A stretch of 64,000 bases of DNA from NCBI GenBank assembly GCA_016124665.1, contig WGNH01000003.1, positions 1 through 64,000 of the forward strand, read 5' to 3'. The translations under genes were made by a program, and so were the position numbers. Positions 24,429-32,534 of the stretch are shown piece by piece. Numbering within the stretch: the first letter of the stretch is position 1; every line of letters begins with the position of its first letter. Under the pieces are notes generated by a model, which worked only from the letters and a program-made list of their open reading frames with translations, ran no database searches and had not been told where the DNA came from. The DNA is from Alphaproteobacteria bacterium (lineage in GTDB: Bacteria > Pseudomonadota > Alphaproteobacteria > Caulobacterales > Maricaulaceae).

Positions 24429-27400
24429 ATGAATTGGGTCGAGCCCATAGCCTCGTCACCGGGAAGGTTGACGATCGGCGGTGCGCCGGAGGGGTATGAC
24501 GCGCTTATCCTTGGCGAGGCCCTGAAAAAGCGGGGCGGGACAGCCCTGTTCATTGCACGGGACGCCTCACGCGCGGCCGCTTTCGAAAGTGCATGGCAAT
24601 TCTTTGCGCCGTCCATTCCTGCCTTGCGCCTGCCAGCCTGGGATTGTCAGCCCTATGACCGGATATCGCCCAGCCCGCGTGTTGCGGCCCGGCGGGCGGC
24701 AACCCTGGCATGGCTGGCCGCCCGGAATGCGGATGATTCATCGCCATTGCTGATCATCGCGACGATCAATGCGGTGACCCAAAAATGCGCACCACGGGCA
24801 ACGATGGCATCACGCGGCTTTCAGGCGAAACCTGGCGAAGTCATCGATCTGGACGCGCTGAAGGCCTATCTTGCGGCCAACGGGTATTCGCGGACGACAA
24901 CTGTCCGGGAGCCGGGAGATTTTGCGGTCCGGGGCGGTGTTGTGGATGCTTTTCCGCCGGGCATGGAGGAGCCGGTCCGGCTCGACATGTTCGGGGATAC
25001 GCTTGAATCGGTCCGGTCATTCGATCCTGAAACGCAGCGCTCCACCCGGCAATTGAAATCCATCACTTTCTCACCGGTCAGTGAGCTTTTTCTGGATGAG
25101 GCGAGTATTTCCCGGTTCCGTTCTGGATATGTCAGGGCGTTTGGGGCGATCACGGATGGGGATCCCGTCTATGAAGGGGTCAGTTCCGGATTGAGACCGC
25201 AAGGCATTGAGCACTGGCTGCCATTGTTTCACGAGACGCTGGAAACCCCGTTCGATTACCTTGGACCGGACGCCCTGATTGCTGTTGATCATCAGGCAGC
25301 CGATGCGCTTGCACAACGCAATGAGCTGGTGGCCGATTATTACGATGCCCGCAAGTCAGCTGCCGGGACCGTAACGGGCGGCATCAAGGCTCCGGCCTAT
25401 CGTGCCTTGCCGCCGGACAGCCTCTATCTGCCGCCGGACAATTTTGATGCCGCGATCCAACCCTTCGATACGCGCCGCTTTACGCCTTTCAGCGAGCCGG
25501 ATGCCATGGATGCCGGTGGGCGCCAGGGCCGCAGCTTTGCCGCTGAACGGGCCGCGGAAGGCGTCAATATCTTCGATGCCGCCGCAAAACATATCCAGTC
25601 ACAACTCTCATTCGGGAAGCGGGTTGTTATCGCCTCATGGACGGAAGGCGCGTCTGACCGGATGGGCGGTGTTCTGGCCGACCATGGTCTGAAGACACCG
25701 CAGCAGGCGAATAACTGGTCCGATATTCAAAAGGCGGTCCCGAGCGTGGCGCTGCGCACGGTCCTGCCACTCGAACACGGATTCGAGACGGCGGATCTTG
25801 TCGTTATCTCCGAACAGGATGTGCTCGGTGACCGGCTGGCACGCCCGCGCCGCAAGAAAGGCGCAGAGGTCATTCTGGAGGCGGGCTCGCTCGGCGTGGG
25901 CGATCTGGTCGTCCACAGTGATCACGGGCTGGGGCGCTATCTCGGGCTCAGAACGCTGGACGTTCAGGACGCCCCCCATGATTGCCTCGAAATCGAGTAT
26001 TCCGGCGGATCGAAGCTGTTTCTGCCAGTTGAAAACATCGAATTGCTCTCCCGCTATGGCAATGAGAGTGAAGGCGTGCAGCTGGACAAGCTGGGCGGCG
26101 TCGCCTGGCAGGCGCGCAAGGCAAAAGCCAAGAAGCGCTTGCGCGACATGGCCGAGCAGCTGATCCGGATTGCCGCAGAGCGCAATGCCCGGAAAGCGGA
26201 CGTCATCACACCGCCAAGCGGGACGTATGACGAGTTCAGCGCAGCTTTCCCCTATGTCGAAACCGATGATCAGCTCTCGGCGATCGAGGATGTGTTCGGG
26301 GATCTGGCCAGCGGCCGGCCGATGGACCGGCTAATTTGCGGGGATGTAGGCTTCGGTAAGACCGAAGTGGCGCTGAGAGCCGCTTTCATTACCGCCATGG
26401 AAGGCCGGCAGGTTGCCGTCGTCGCGCCGACCACATTGCTGGCCCGCCAGCATTTCAAGACATTCTCTGACCGTTTCCGCAACTGGCCGGTCAAGGTGCG
26501 GCACTTATCGCGTCTGGTGCCTGCGAAGGAGGCGGCGCTGACACGGCAGGAATTGCAGGATGGCAAGGCCGAGATCGTTGTGGGAACACATGCCCTGTTG
26601 TCGGATTCGGTGAAGTTTTCTGATCTTGGCTTGCTTATTGTCGACGAGGAGCAGCATTTTGGGGTGAAGCACAAGGAACGTCTGAAAGCGCTGCGGTCGG
26701 ATGTTCATGTGCTAACGCTGACGGCCACTCCCATACCGCGCACGCTGCAACTGGCGCTGACGGGGATCCGCGATCTGTCGATCATCGCGACGCCGCCGAT
26801 CGATCGTCTGGCGGTCCGCACCTATGTCTCGCCATTTGATCCGGTGACCGTGCGGGAAGCCTTGCTCCGCGAGAAGTATCGCGGCGGATTGAGTTATTTC
26901 GTGGCGCCGCGCATCACCGACCTCGACGCCATGGCGGAATTCCTGCGTGAGCGTGTGCCGGAGGTCTCCTTCGTGGTCGCACATGGCCAGATGGCACCGA
27001 CGCGGCTCGAGGATATCATGACCGCCTTCTATGAGGGCCGCTATGATGTGCTGGTCTCAACCTCGATCGTGGAATCCGGCCTCGATATTCCGACCGCCAA
27101 TACGCTGGTGATCTACCGGGCCGACCGATTTGGACTGTCTCAGCTGTATCAGCTTCGGGGCCGGGTCGGGCGCTCCAAGACGCGCGCCTATGCCTATCTG
27201 ACCACTTCGCCGAACACGGGAATCACGCCGCAGGCCGAGCGCCGGCTGCAGGTCCTGCATTCGCTCGATACGCTTGGTGCGGGGTTCTCGCTGGCCAGCC
27301 ATGATCTCGACATTCGCGGTGGCGGTAACCTGTTGGGTGAAGAACAATCCGGACATATCCGCGATGTTGGCGTCGAGCTTTATCAGTCCATGCTGGAGGA

Positions 27401-27905
27401 GGCGGTCGCATCGCTCCAGAACGACCGGGAAGAGGATGACCGGGACTGGTCCCCGTCCATCAATGCCGGAGCAGCAGTCCTGATACCTGAAAGCTATGTT
27501 GCCGACCTTGATCTGCGGCTGCAGCTTTACCGGAGGGTTTCAAACCTCGCCAACAAGGCGGAACGCGAGGCTTTTGCCGCTGAACTGATCGACCGGTTCG
27601 GGCCGTTGCCCGAGGAAGTCGAACAGCTCATGCATGTCATGCAGGTGAAGATGCTGTGCAAGATTGCCGGCGTTCAGAAAATCGATGCCGGGCCCAAGGG
27701 CGCCACAATCCAGTTCCGCAATGATGCGTTTGCCGACCCGGCCGGTCTGGTGAAGCTGATCACTGATAACCCGCACGAATTCCGCGTCCGTCCGGATCAT
27801 AAACTCTTCATCGCCGGTGACTGGCCCGAGGCCCGGCAGCGGCTGAAAGGCATGGAGCGCGCGTTGGCCCGCCTGGCTGATCTGGCGCGGCGTACGTCAG
27901 GCTAG
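24429..27905 (+). CDS. mfd: Transcription-repair coupling factor
   Basis: Removes RNA polymerase stalled at lesions and recruits UvrA. 1158 residues with the full domain order: UvrB-homology region at the N-terminus ([22 protein letters not shown]), RNA polymerase interaction domain (about 500-570, [17 protein letters not shown]), Walker A GDVGFGKT (638-645), DEEQHFGV, helicase motifs through [11 protein letters not shown], and the C-terminal TRCF domain. It starts 2 bases after sdhE. Its stop overlaps the convergent receiver-like gene (CTAG). Confidence 0.97.
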   Translation: MNWVEPIASSPGRLTIGGAPEGYDALILGEALKKRGGTALFIARDASRAAAFESAWQFFAPSIPALRLPAWDCQPYDRISPSPRVAARRAATLAWLAARNADDSSPLLIIATINAVTQKCAPRATMASRGFQAKPGEVIDLDALKAYLAANGYSRTTTVREPGDFAVRGGVVDAFPPGMEEPVRLDMFGDTLESVRSFDPETQRSTRQLKSITFSPVSELFLDEASISRFRSGYVRAFGAITDGDPVYEGVSSGLRPQGIEHWLPLFHETLETPFDYLGPDALIAVDHQAADALAQRNELVADYYDARKSAAGTVTGGIKAPAYRALPPDSLYLPPDNFDAAIQPFDTRRFTPFSEPDAMDAGGRQGRSFAAERAAEGVNIFDAAAKHIQSQLSFGKRVVIASWTEGASDRMGGVLADHGLKTPQQANNWSDIQKAVPSVALRTVLPLEHGFETADLVVISEQDVLGDRLARPRRKKGAEVILEAGSLGVGDLVVHSDHGLGRYLGLRTLDVQDAPHDCLEIEYSGGSKLFLPVENIELLSRYGNESEGVQLDKLGGVAWQARKAKAKKRLRDMAEQLIRIAAERNARKADVITPPSGTYDEFSAAFPYVETDDQLSAIEDVFGDLASGRPMDRLICGDVGFGKTEVALRAAFITAMEGRQVAVVAPTTLLARQHFKTFSDRFRNWPVKVRHLSRLVPAKEAALTRQELQDGKAEIVVGTHALLSDSVKFSDLGLLIVDEEQHFGVKHKERLKALRSDVHVLTLTATPIPRTLQLALTGIRDLSIIATPPIDRLAVRTYVSPFDPVTVREALLREKYRGGLSYFVAPRITDLDAMAEFLRERVPEVSFVVAHGQMAPTRLEDIMTAFYEGRYDVLVSTSIVESGLDIPTANTLVIYRADRFGLSQLYQLRGRVGRSKTRAYAYLTTSPNTGITPQAERRLQVLHSLDTLGAGFSLASHDLDIRGGGNLLGEEQSGHIRDVGVELYQSMLEEAVASLQNDREEDDRDWSPSINAGAAVLIPESYVADLDLRLQLYRRVSNLANKAEREAFAAELIDRFGPLPEEVEQLMHVMQVKMLCKIAGVQKIDAGPKGATIQFRNDAFADPAGLVKLITDNPHEFRVRPDHKLFIAGDWPEARQRLKGMERALARLADLARRTSG

Positions 27906-29188
27906 ACGGCTTCCAGGCGTGCACGATCCAGCATTCGCGTGCCCCGTTCTATCAGGGCTTCGGCGGTTTCTTCGCCAGCAGCCTCCAGTGACACACAATT
28001 AATATTCAGGCGGAAGGGGTGTAAGGGATCGTCGCCATCAAAAGCGGTGCATTCGGCCACAGCTGACACGCGTTCGGCCACACATTCAGCACCGTCCTTT
28101 CCGGTATAGGGCAGGATGGCCGCATAAAGATTGGCTGCAATCAGGGCCGGAAAATCCTCGGCCCGCAGCAAATGGCGCAACATGGCTGCAAACTGAACCT
28201 GGGCGCCACTGAGCTTTTCAGGACTGATGGCGGTATCCGGCGGTTCCATGGCCATAAGGACCAGACCGGTCGGCTTGCGCGTTTTCGCGGCTGTGTTCAG
28301 CAAGTCCTGCAAGTGGGCGAGGGCCAGCTTCGGACGATACAGGCCCAGTTCCGCATCCGTGGTCGAGCGGGCCCGGCAGTTCTCGAGCAGCGCCTTGGCG
28401 GCGCGCCGCCGTCGGCGTTCGTCTGCCAGGCGCAAGACCCGCGCACTGATTTCAGCTGGCGATGCGTTGTCGGGAAGGATGTCTGAAACACCGCGAGCGA
28501 AGGCTTCATCGGCCGCGTCAAAGCGCCCGGAGGGTGTCAGCAACAGCACCGGTGTGTGATAGAGCCGGGCATTGCGGCGCATGGCGGAGGAGATGGTAAA
28601 AGCCAGCTCCTTCTTGTTGATCGCATTCAGAATGACGGCATCAAAGGGGCGTTCATGCAAGTAATCGAACGCCGAGAATGAAGAAAATGCGGCGATCATG
28701 CCGGTGTCGGACGCGTTGAGCGCGTGGCGGATCGCCATGAACCGGGATGTGGCATCGCCGACAAAAAGCACTGTCGGCCGCTTTTCGGGCTGGATTTCCC
28801 CCGTCACCGGATGTCCGAAAACCTCGACGGCCGCACGGCGCCGTCGCGCGACATCCTCCATCACCCAGAGGCGGCGCAGGGATTGAACACGATTGGCAAG
28901 CTGGACCGGCGAGACCGGACGGCGCAGCCAGCCATCAAATCCGTCTGGCGGAGGCACTGTATCGGATATCAGAATGACAGGCGGCCGGCCTTTCGCCTTG
29001 CCGGCATGCAGATCCGCCAGTTCCCGCGCGTGTTCAGGATCCGACGCGCAAATGACGATGGCATCAATACGTTCCGCATGGCCGGGCTGATCGGCCGGAA
29101 TGGAGTGGATATTGATCTGATAGACATCAAGCTCGCCGGGTTTCAGCGACAGATTTCCATCGGCATCAATAAGAGCGACATTCAGCAT
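27902..29188 (-). CDS. Degenerate receiver-receiver-GGDEF protein (PleD/PopA-like architecture)
   Basis: A 428-residue protein whose order matches PleD and PopA: two receiver-like domains (about 1-120 and 145-260) then a GGDEF-like domain (about 285-425). All active sites are lost. The phosphoacceptor Asp is replaced in receiver 1 (DAIVICASDPE, where a receiver has D at the strand end) and in receiver 2 (DAVILNAINKKE, Asn in place). The GGDEF motif aligns to AANLY in FPALIAANLYAAILP. It is therefore expected to be a scaffold or ligand-binding protein, not a cyclase. Start ATG 29188 gives MLNVALIDADG, a receiver beta-1 strand; the frame is open upstream to 29269. A PopA-like role in cell-cycle proteolysis is inference. 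Confidence 0.75.
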   Translation of the reverse strand: MLNVALIDADGNLSLKPGELDVYQINIHSIPADQPGHAERIDAIVICASDPEHARELADLHAGKAKGRPPVILISDTVPPPDGFDGWLRRPVSPVQLANRVQSLRRLWVMEDVARRRRAAVEVFGHPVTGEIQPEKRPTVLFVGDATSRFMAIRHALNASDTGMIAAFSSFSAFDYLHERPFDAVILNAINKKELAFTISSAMRRNARLYHTPVLLLTPSGRFDAADEAFARGVSDILPDNASPAEISARVLRLADERRRRRAAKALLENCRARSTTDAELGLYRPKLALAHLQDLLNTAAKTRKPTGLVLMAMEPPDTAISPEKLSGAQVQFAAMLRHLLRAEDFPALIAANLYAAILPYTGKDGAECVAERVSAVAECTAFDGDDPLHPFRLNINCVSLEAAGEETAEALIERGTRMLDRARLEAV

Positions 29189-29314
29189 GCAGGTGCGGCC
29201 TTCCCCCAAGGCGAATGACAACAGGTTGTCATAAAAAAGTAAATGTGGAAACCGCTCAACCGATAGCACGGATTTCGTTCATATAGCGTTCAAGCAGCCC
29301 CCTTTATTCCTGTT

Positions 29315-29428
29315 TGCGAGATCAACGGACACCTTCTTGTCCCTCGCACGTCCGTTGTCTTGGCCGGGAAACCGGTCTGAACTATCCCAGATGCGCCAGC
29401 CTGCACCCACAGGCTGGCGTTTCCGTTT
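29315..29428 (+). ncRNA. Candidate structured RNA or leader upstream of yihY
   Basis: Three structures sit in a row. (1) Two competing stems: TGCGAG (29315-29320) with CTCGCA (29343-29348), and CAACGGAC (29323-29330) with GTCCGTTG (29350-29357); they interleave, so they exclude each other or form a knot. A small GGACA/TGTCC hairpin (29327-29331/29338-29342) fits only the first. (2) A 6-pair hairpin with a GAAA tetraloop (29362-29377). (3) A terminator hairpin at 29394-29428. The GNRA loop and the T-rich tail both point to the plus strand. I match it to no RNA family I know. The 5' end is not defined. Confidence 0.45.
29394..29428 (+). terminator. Intrinsic terminator-like hairpin before yihY
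   Basis: A perfect 10-pair stem, CGCCAGCCTG (29394-29403) and CAGGCTGGCG (29410-29419), with a 6-base loop, followed by TTTCCGTTT. It lies between two divergent genes, where no protein-coding transcript should end, which implies a short upstream transcript or a regulated leader for yihY (ATG 33 bases further on). Confidence 0.6.
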
Positions 29429-29461
29429 CCGAACCCGCGAAATCGCGTTATTGGCTCCGGT

Positions 29462-30370
29462 ATGAAACGATTTCATATCCTCGCAGACATCTACCGCGAC
29501 CTGATAAAACCGGTTCTGGCCTGGCCGCCACTGGCAATCGTCATCGCTTCGGTCAGCCGGACCATGGCGCGGGAAGTCATGTTGTTTGCGGGTGGTGTGT
29601 CGTTCTTCACCCTGTTGGCAATCTTTCCGCTGATTGCCGTAGCAGCGGTGGCCTACGGGCTGATCTTCGATGCGACAGATGCCAGCGAGCAATTGGCGCG
29701 GCTGTCCAGCGTCATGCCTGAGTCGGCGCAGGTGTTTGTAGAGAACCAGATTGCGCCCATCGCCGGGACTTCAAGAACCGCACTATCCTTACAGGGCCTG
29801 CTGGCGCTGACCATTACGGTGTTTGCGGCCTCGCGCGGTGCCAAGGCGCTGATTGCCGGCCTGAACCAGATCGCGGGCATGGGGGATTTCCGGAATGTGA
29901 TCAAATTCAACGTCCTCGCCATCATGACCGTGATTGTCGGCGGCATATTGCTGATCGTATCCAACATTATGGTACTTGCCATCCCCAATATCGTCCGTCC
30001 GGCCATACGCTGGCTGGGCTGGGAAATCTCCATTCTGAATTCGGTATTCAACGAATGGACGGCGGTCAGCGTCACCATGATTTCCGCGCTGGTGCTGCTT
30101 TATCGCTATCTGATGCGCCGGGCAGGGGAAATCAGCTGGATTGCATCGGTGATTGCGGCTTCGACGGCCTGCGGGTTATGGCTCTCTCTGTCCGCCGGGT
30201 TTTCCTACTATGTCACTGGGTGGGTCAATCCGACCGCCTATGGCTCGATCGGCGCGCTGATCGTCTTTCTACTCTGGATCTATTGGGGTTCCTATACCGT
30301 CTTCTTCGGCGGTGCCATGGCGGTTGAAATCGATAAAAGGCGGCTGGCTGAGCAACGTCACCGCGAATGA
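29462..30370 (+). CDS. YihY/BrkB family inner-membrane protein
   Basis: A 302-residue integral membrane protein with about six hydrophobic segments (for example around LFAGGVSFFTLLAIFPLIAV, LLALTITVFAASRG and LIVFLLWIYWGSYTVFFGGA). The family signature is the first segment with SFFTLLAIFPL and the C-terminal YWGSYTVFFGGAMAVEID. It was once annotated as ribonuclease BN, which is wrong; its true role is unknown (envelope or transport). It is preceded by the structured element and terminator at 29315-29428. Confidence 0.93.
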   Translation: MKRFHILADIYRDLIKPVLAWPPLAIVIASVSRTMAREVMLFAGGVSFFTLLAIFPLIAVAAVAYGLIFDATDASEQLARLSSVMPESAQVFVENQIAPIAGTSRTALSLQGLLALTITVFAASRGAKALIAGLNQIAGMGDFRNVIKFNVLAIMTVIVGGILLIVSNIMVLAIPNIVRPAIRWLGWEISILNSVFNEWTAVSVTMISALVLLYRYLMRRAGEISWIASVIAASTACGLWLSLSAGFSYYVTGWVNPTAYGSIGALIVFLLWIYWGSYTVFFGGAMAVEIDKRRLAEQRHRE

Positions 30371-30437
30371 CTGGCCAATTTTTCTGCACGCGATATAAGC
30401 GGAGCACACATCACAAAATCCCAGCCAAGGACGTCTG

Positions 30438-31139
30438 ATGAACAAGATATTTCCCAATGCCTCAGCCGCACTGGACGGTGTGCTGTTTGACGGCATGACC
30501 ATCATGGCCGGCGGGTTCGGCCTGTGCGGCATTCCGGAAAATGCGATTAATGCCATACTGGACTCCGGCATCAAGGATCTGACCATCATCTCCAATAATT
30601 GCGGTGTCGACGGGTTCGGGCTGGGCAAATTGCTGGATGCAAAGCGGATCCGCAAAATGGTCTCCTCCTATGTTGGCGAGAACAAGGAATTCGAGCGCCA
30701 ATACCTGTCCGGCGAGCTGGAACTGGAATTCAACCCGCAAGGCACGCTGGCCGAACGCATACGCGCAGGCGGGGCGGGCATTCCCGGCTTCTACGTCAAG
30801 ACCGGCGTCGGGACTGTTATTGCCGAGGGCAAGGACCATCGCGATTTCGATGGTGAAACCTACATCATGGAAACCGGGCTGACGGCTGACCTCTCGATCG
30901 TGAAAGCTTGGAAAGCCGATACGCAAGGCAATCTGATCTACCGGAAAACCGCACGAAATTTCAATCCGATGATGGCGACAGCTGGAAAGGTGACGCTGGC
31001 AGAGGTTGAAGAAATCGTCGAGGCCGGCGAACTGGATGGCGATCATATCCACACGCCGGGTATTTTTGTTCAGCGCCTGATCAGGGGCGAGTTTGAAAAA
31101 CGGATTGAGCAGCGCACCACGCGGACGAGGGAGGGTTAA
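30438..31139 (+). CDS. scoA: Succinyl-CoA:3-ketoacid CoA-transferase, subunit A
   Basis: Alpha subunit of the enzyme that transfers CoA from succinyl-CoA to acetoacetate, feeding ketone bodies or PHB breakdown products into the TCA cycle. 233 residues with the CoA-transferase glycine loop [13 protein letters not shown] (about 30-42), [12 protein letters not shown] and [10 protein letters not shown]. It is followed by subunit B after 2 bases, a coupled pair. It lies in the same window as phaC but not in the same operon. Confidence 0.95.
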   Translation: MNKIFPNASAALDGVLFDGMTIMAGGFGLCGIPENAINAILDSGIKDLTIISNNCGVDGFGLGKLLDAKRIRKMVSSYVGENKEFERQYLSGELELEFNPQGTLAERIRAGGAGIPGFYVKTGVGTVIAEGKDHRDFDGETYIMETGLTADLSIVKAWKADTQGNLIYRKTARNFNPMMATAGKVTLAEVEEIVEAGELDGDHIHTPGIFVQRLIRGEFEKRIEQRTTRTREG

Positions 31140-31141
31140 TC

Positions 31142-31789
31142 ATGGCCTGGACACGCGAAGACATGGCGCGCCGCGCGGCGCAGGAGATGGAAGACGGGTT
31201 CTACGTCAATCTCGGTATCGGCATCCCGACTCTGGTGGCGAATTTCATCGATGAAAGTATTGATGTCACCCTGCAATCGGAAAACGGCATGCTGGGTATG
31301 GGCCCCTTCCCCTATGAAGGAGAGGAAGATCCGGACCTGATCAATGCCGGCAAACAGACCATCACGGAATTACGCCGGACCAGCTATTTTTCCTCTGCCG
31401 ACAGTTTCGCCATGATCCGTGGAGGGCATATCGACCTGTCCATTCTCGGCGCCATGGAAGTCTCCGAATCCGGCGACATCGCCAACTGGATGATCCCGGG
31501 CAAGATGGTCAAGGGCATGGGCGGCGCGATGGATCTCGTTGCAGGCGTCAAGCGGGTGGTGGTCATTATGGATCATACGTCCAAGACGGGTGACCCGAAG
31601 CTGTTGAAACAGTGCTCGTTGCCGCTTACCGGTACAGGTGTTGTCGACCGGATCATCACCAATCTCGGCGTCTTCGATGTGACCAGCGACGGGCTGGTTC
31701 TGGTCGAGCTCGCCCCGGAGATGACAGTGGGTGAAGTCCGGGCGAATACAGAAGCTAAATTCACCCTTTCAGAAGGACTGGCAGTCTAG
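31142..31789 (+). CDS. scoB: Succinyl-CoA:3-ketoacid CoA-transferase, subunit B
   Basis: Beta subunit, 215 residues, with NLGIGIPTLVANF and the catalytic glutamate in QSENGMLGMGPFP (the SENG motif), and GGHIDLSILGAMEVS. The Glu forms the covalent CoA thioester intermediate. It begins 2 bases after scoA; the small membrane protein gene follows 12 bases after its stop and is probably in the same transcript. Confidence 0.95.
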   Translation: MAWTREDMARRAAQEMEDGFYVNLGIGIPTLVANFIDESIDVTLQSENGMLGMGPFPYEGEEDPDLINAGKQTITELRRTSYFSSADSFAMIRGGHIDLSILGAMEVSESGDIANWMIPGKMVKGMGGAMDLVAGVKRVVVIMDHTSKTGDPKLLKQCSLPLTGTGVVDRIITNLGVFDVTSDGLVLVELAPEMTVGEVRANTEAKFTLSEGLAV

Positions 31790-31801
31790 GGAGCAATCCT
31801 T

Positions 31802-32266
31802 ATGGGTGGACGTTTCGGAATTGGCACTGCCTGCATGATTGCCAGTGGTGCAACAGCTCTGACGGTCTTGACGTTTCTGGGCTCAGTTTTTCCTTACGCT
31901 CCAAACGATCAAGCTCGCCACCACCTCTTGCTTGCAGGTGTTCTGCCCTTTTTCGGATTTATTGCGGCGGTGCTCTTTGCTGCTTCTGCTGCGCTGATCG
32001 ACAGGTCCGGGCTTCGCCGAGGATGGACGCTGGCACCGCAATTGACCGCTTGTGCTGTGAACTTGGCGATCCTGTTCAGCGTTGTGAACCAGACCGCGGC
32101 GGCGCTCGAGCAATGGTTTGAGGGCCCTCCGGGGAGTTCCGAAAATATCGACTGGCTGGTCCGGACCGGGCTGGTTCTGGGCGTGGCGTTTCTGGCGTTC
32201 GCCATCGGCGCGGCGATTGTTCAATCCCTGCTGCGTGCGCGTCTGAAAAACGATCCGTCAGAATGA
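31802..32266 (+). CDS. Small integral membrane protein of unknown function
   Basis: A 154-residue protein with four predicted membrane spans (about 8-28, 42-64, 75-95 and 122-145) and a short charged C-terminus. I recognise no family. It starts 12 bases after scoB with a purine-rich AGGGAG just upstream of ATG 31802, so it is probably cotranscribed with scoAB. A transport or anchoring role for the CoA-transferase would be speculation. Confidence 0.72.
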   Translation: MGGRFGIGTACMIASGATALTVLTFLGSVFPYAPNDQARHHLLLAGVLPFFGFIAAVLFAASAALIDRSGLRRGWTLAPQLTACAVNLAILFSVVNQTAAALEQWFEGPPGSSENIDWLVRTGLVLGVAFLAFAIGAAIVQSLLRARLKNDPSE

Positions 32267-32401
32267 AGCCGTTATCCGGGGGATGTCAGAGAATTGTTCC
32301 CACAGGCCCCATATTCTATGATGGCCAACAGGGTGTTACCGATGTGGATGACATGCAGGCAAATAGGCAAGCAGTTTCCCGGACGCCTGGCCATTCAAAA
32401 A

Positions 32402-32487
32402 TAGTTTGCGAACTGTCCAATATTCAATATGGGCAGGCTCACCATCACAACTGTGTGAGGCGCCTGTCCATAGTTTAACTAGGTAAA
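32402..32487. promoter_or_regulatory. Pair of related palindromes upstream of the RND operon
   Basis: In the 268-base gap before the RND gene there are two dyads with the same arms: TAGTT-TGCG-AACT (32402-32414, one extra T at the left) and TAGTT-T-AACTA (32471-32481). The second sits inside the quasi-palindrome TTTAACTAGGTAAA (32474-32487), about 48 bases before the ATG. They look like operator half-sites of a TetR- or MarR-type repressor, but no regulator gene is adjacent. No gene is supportable in this gap; a 71-codon frame at 32263-32478 looks random. Confidence 0.4.
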
Positions 32488-32534
32488 TTGTACGCGTCGT
32501 CGCATTTATCTCTCATTGCGAGGGAGACGCACAA

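Noticed and set aside
29247-29279. GGAAAC...CGTT as a general-stress (EcfG) promoter for the structured RNA
   Set aside because: The spacer is 23 bases; EcfG promoters need about 16-17.
29315-29357. A classical H-type pseudoknot
   Set aside because: The third loop would be 1 base and the middle loop 12, which is sterically unlikely for 6- and 8-pair stems; competing hairpins fit better.
32263-32478. A 71-codon frame between the small membrane protein and the RND pump
   Set aside because: It begins inside the preceding gene, lacks an RBS, shows no family features, and covers the palindromes.
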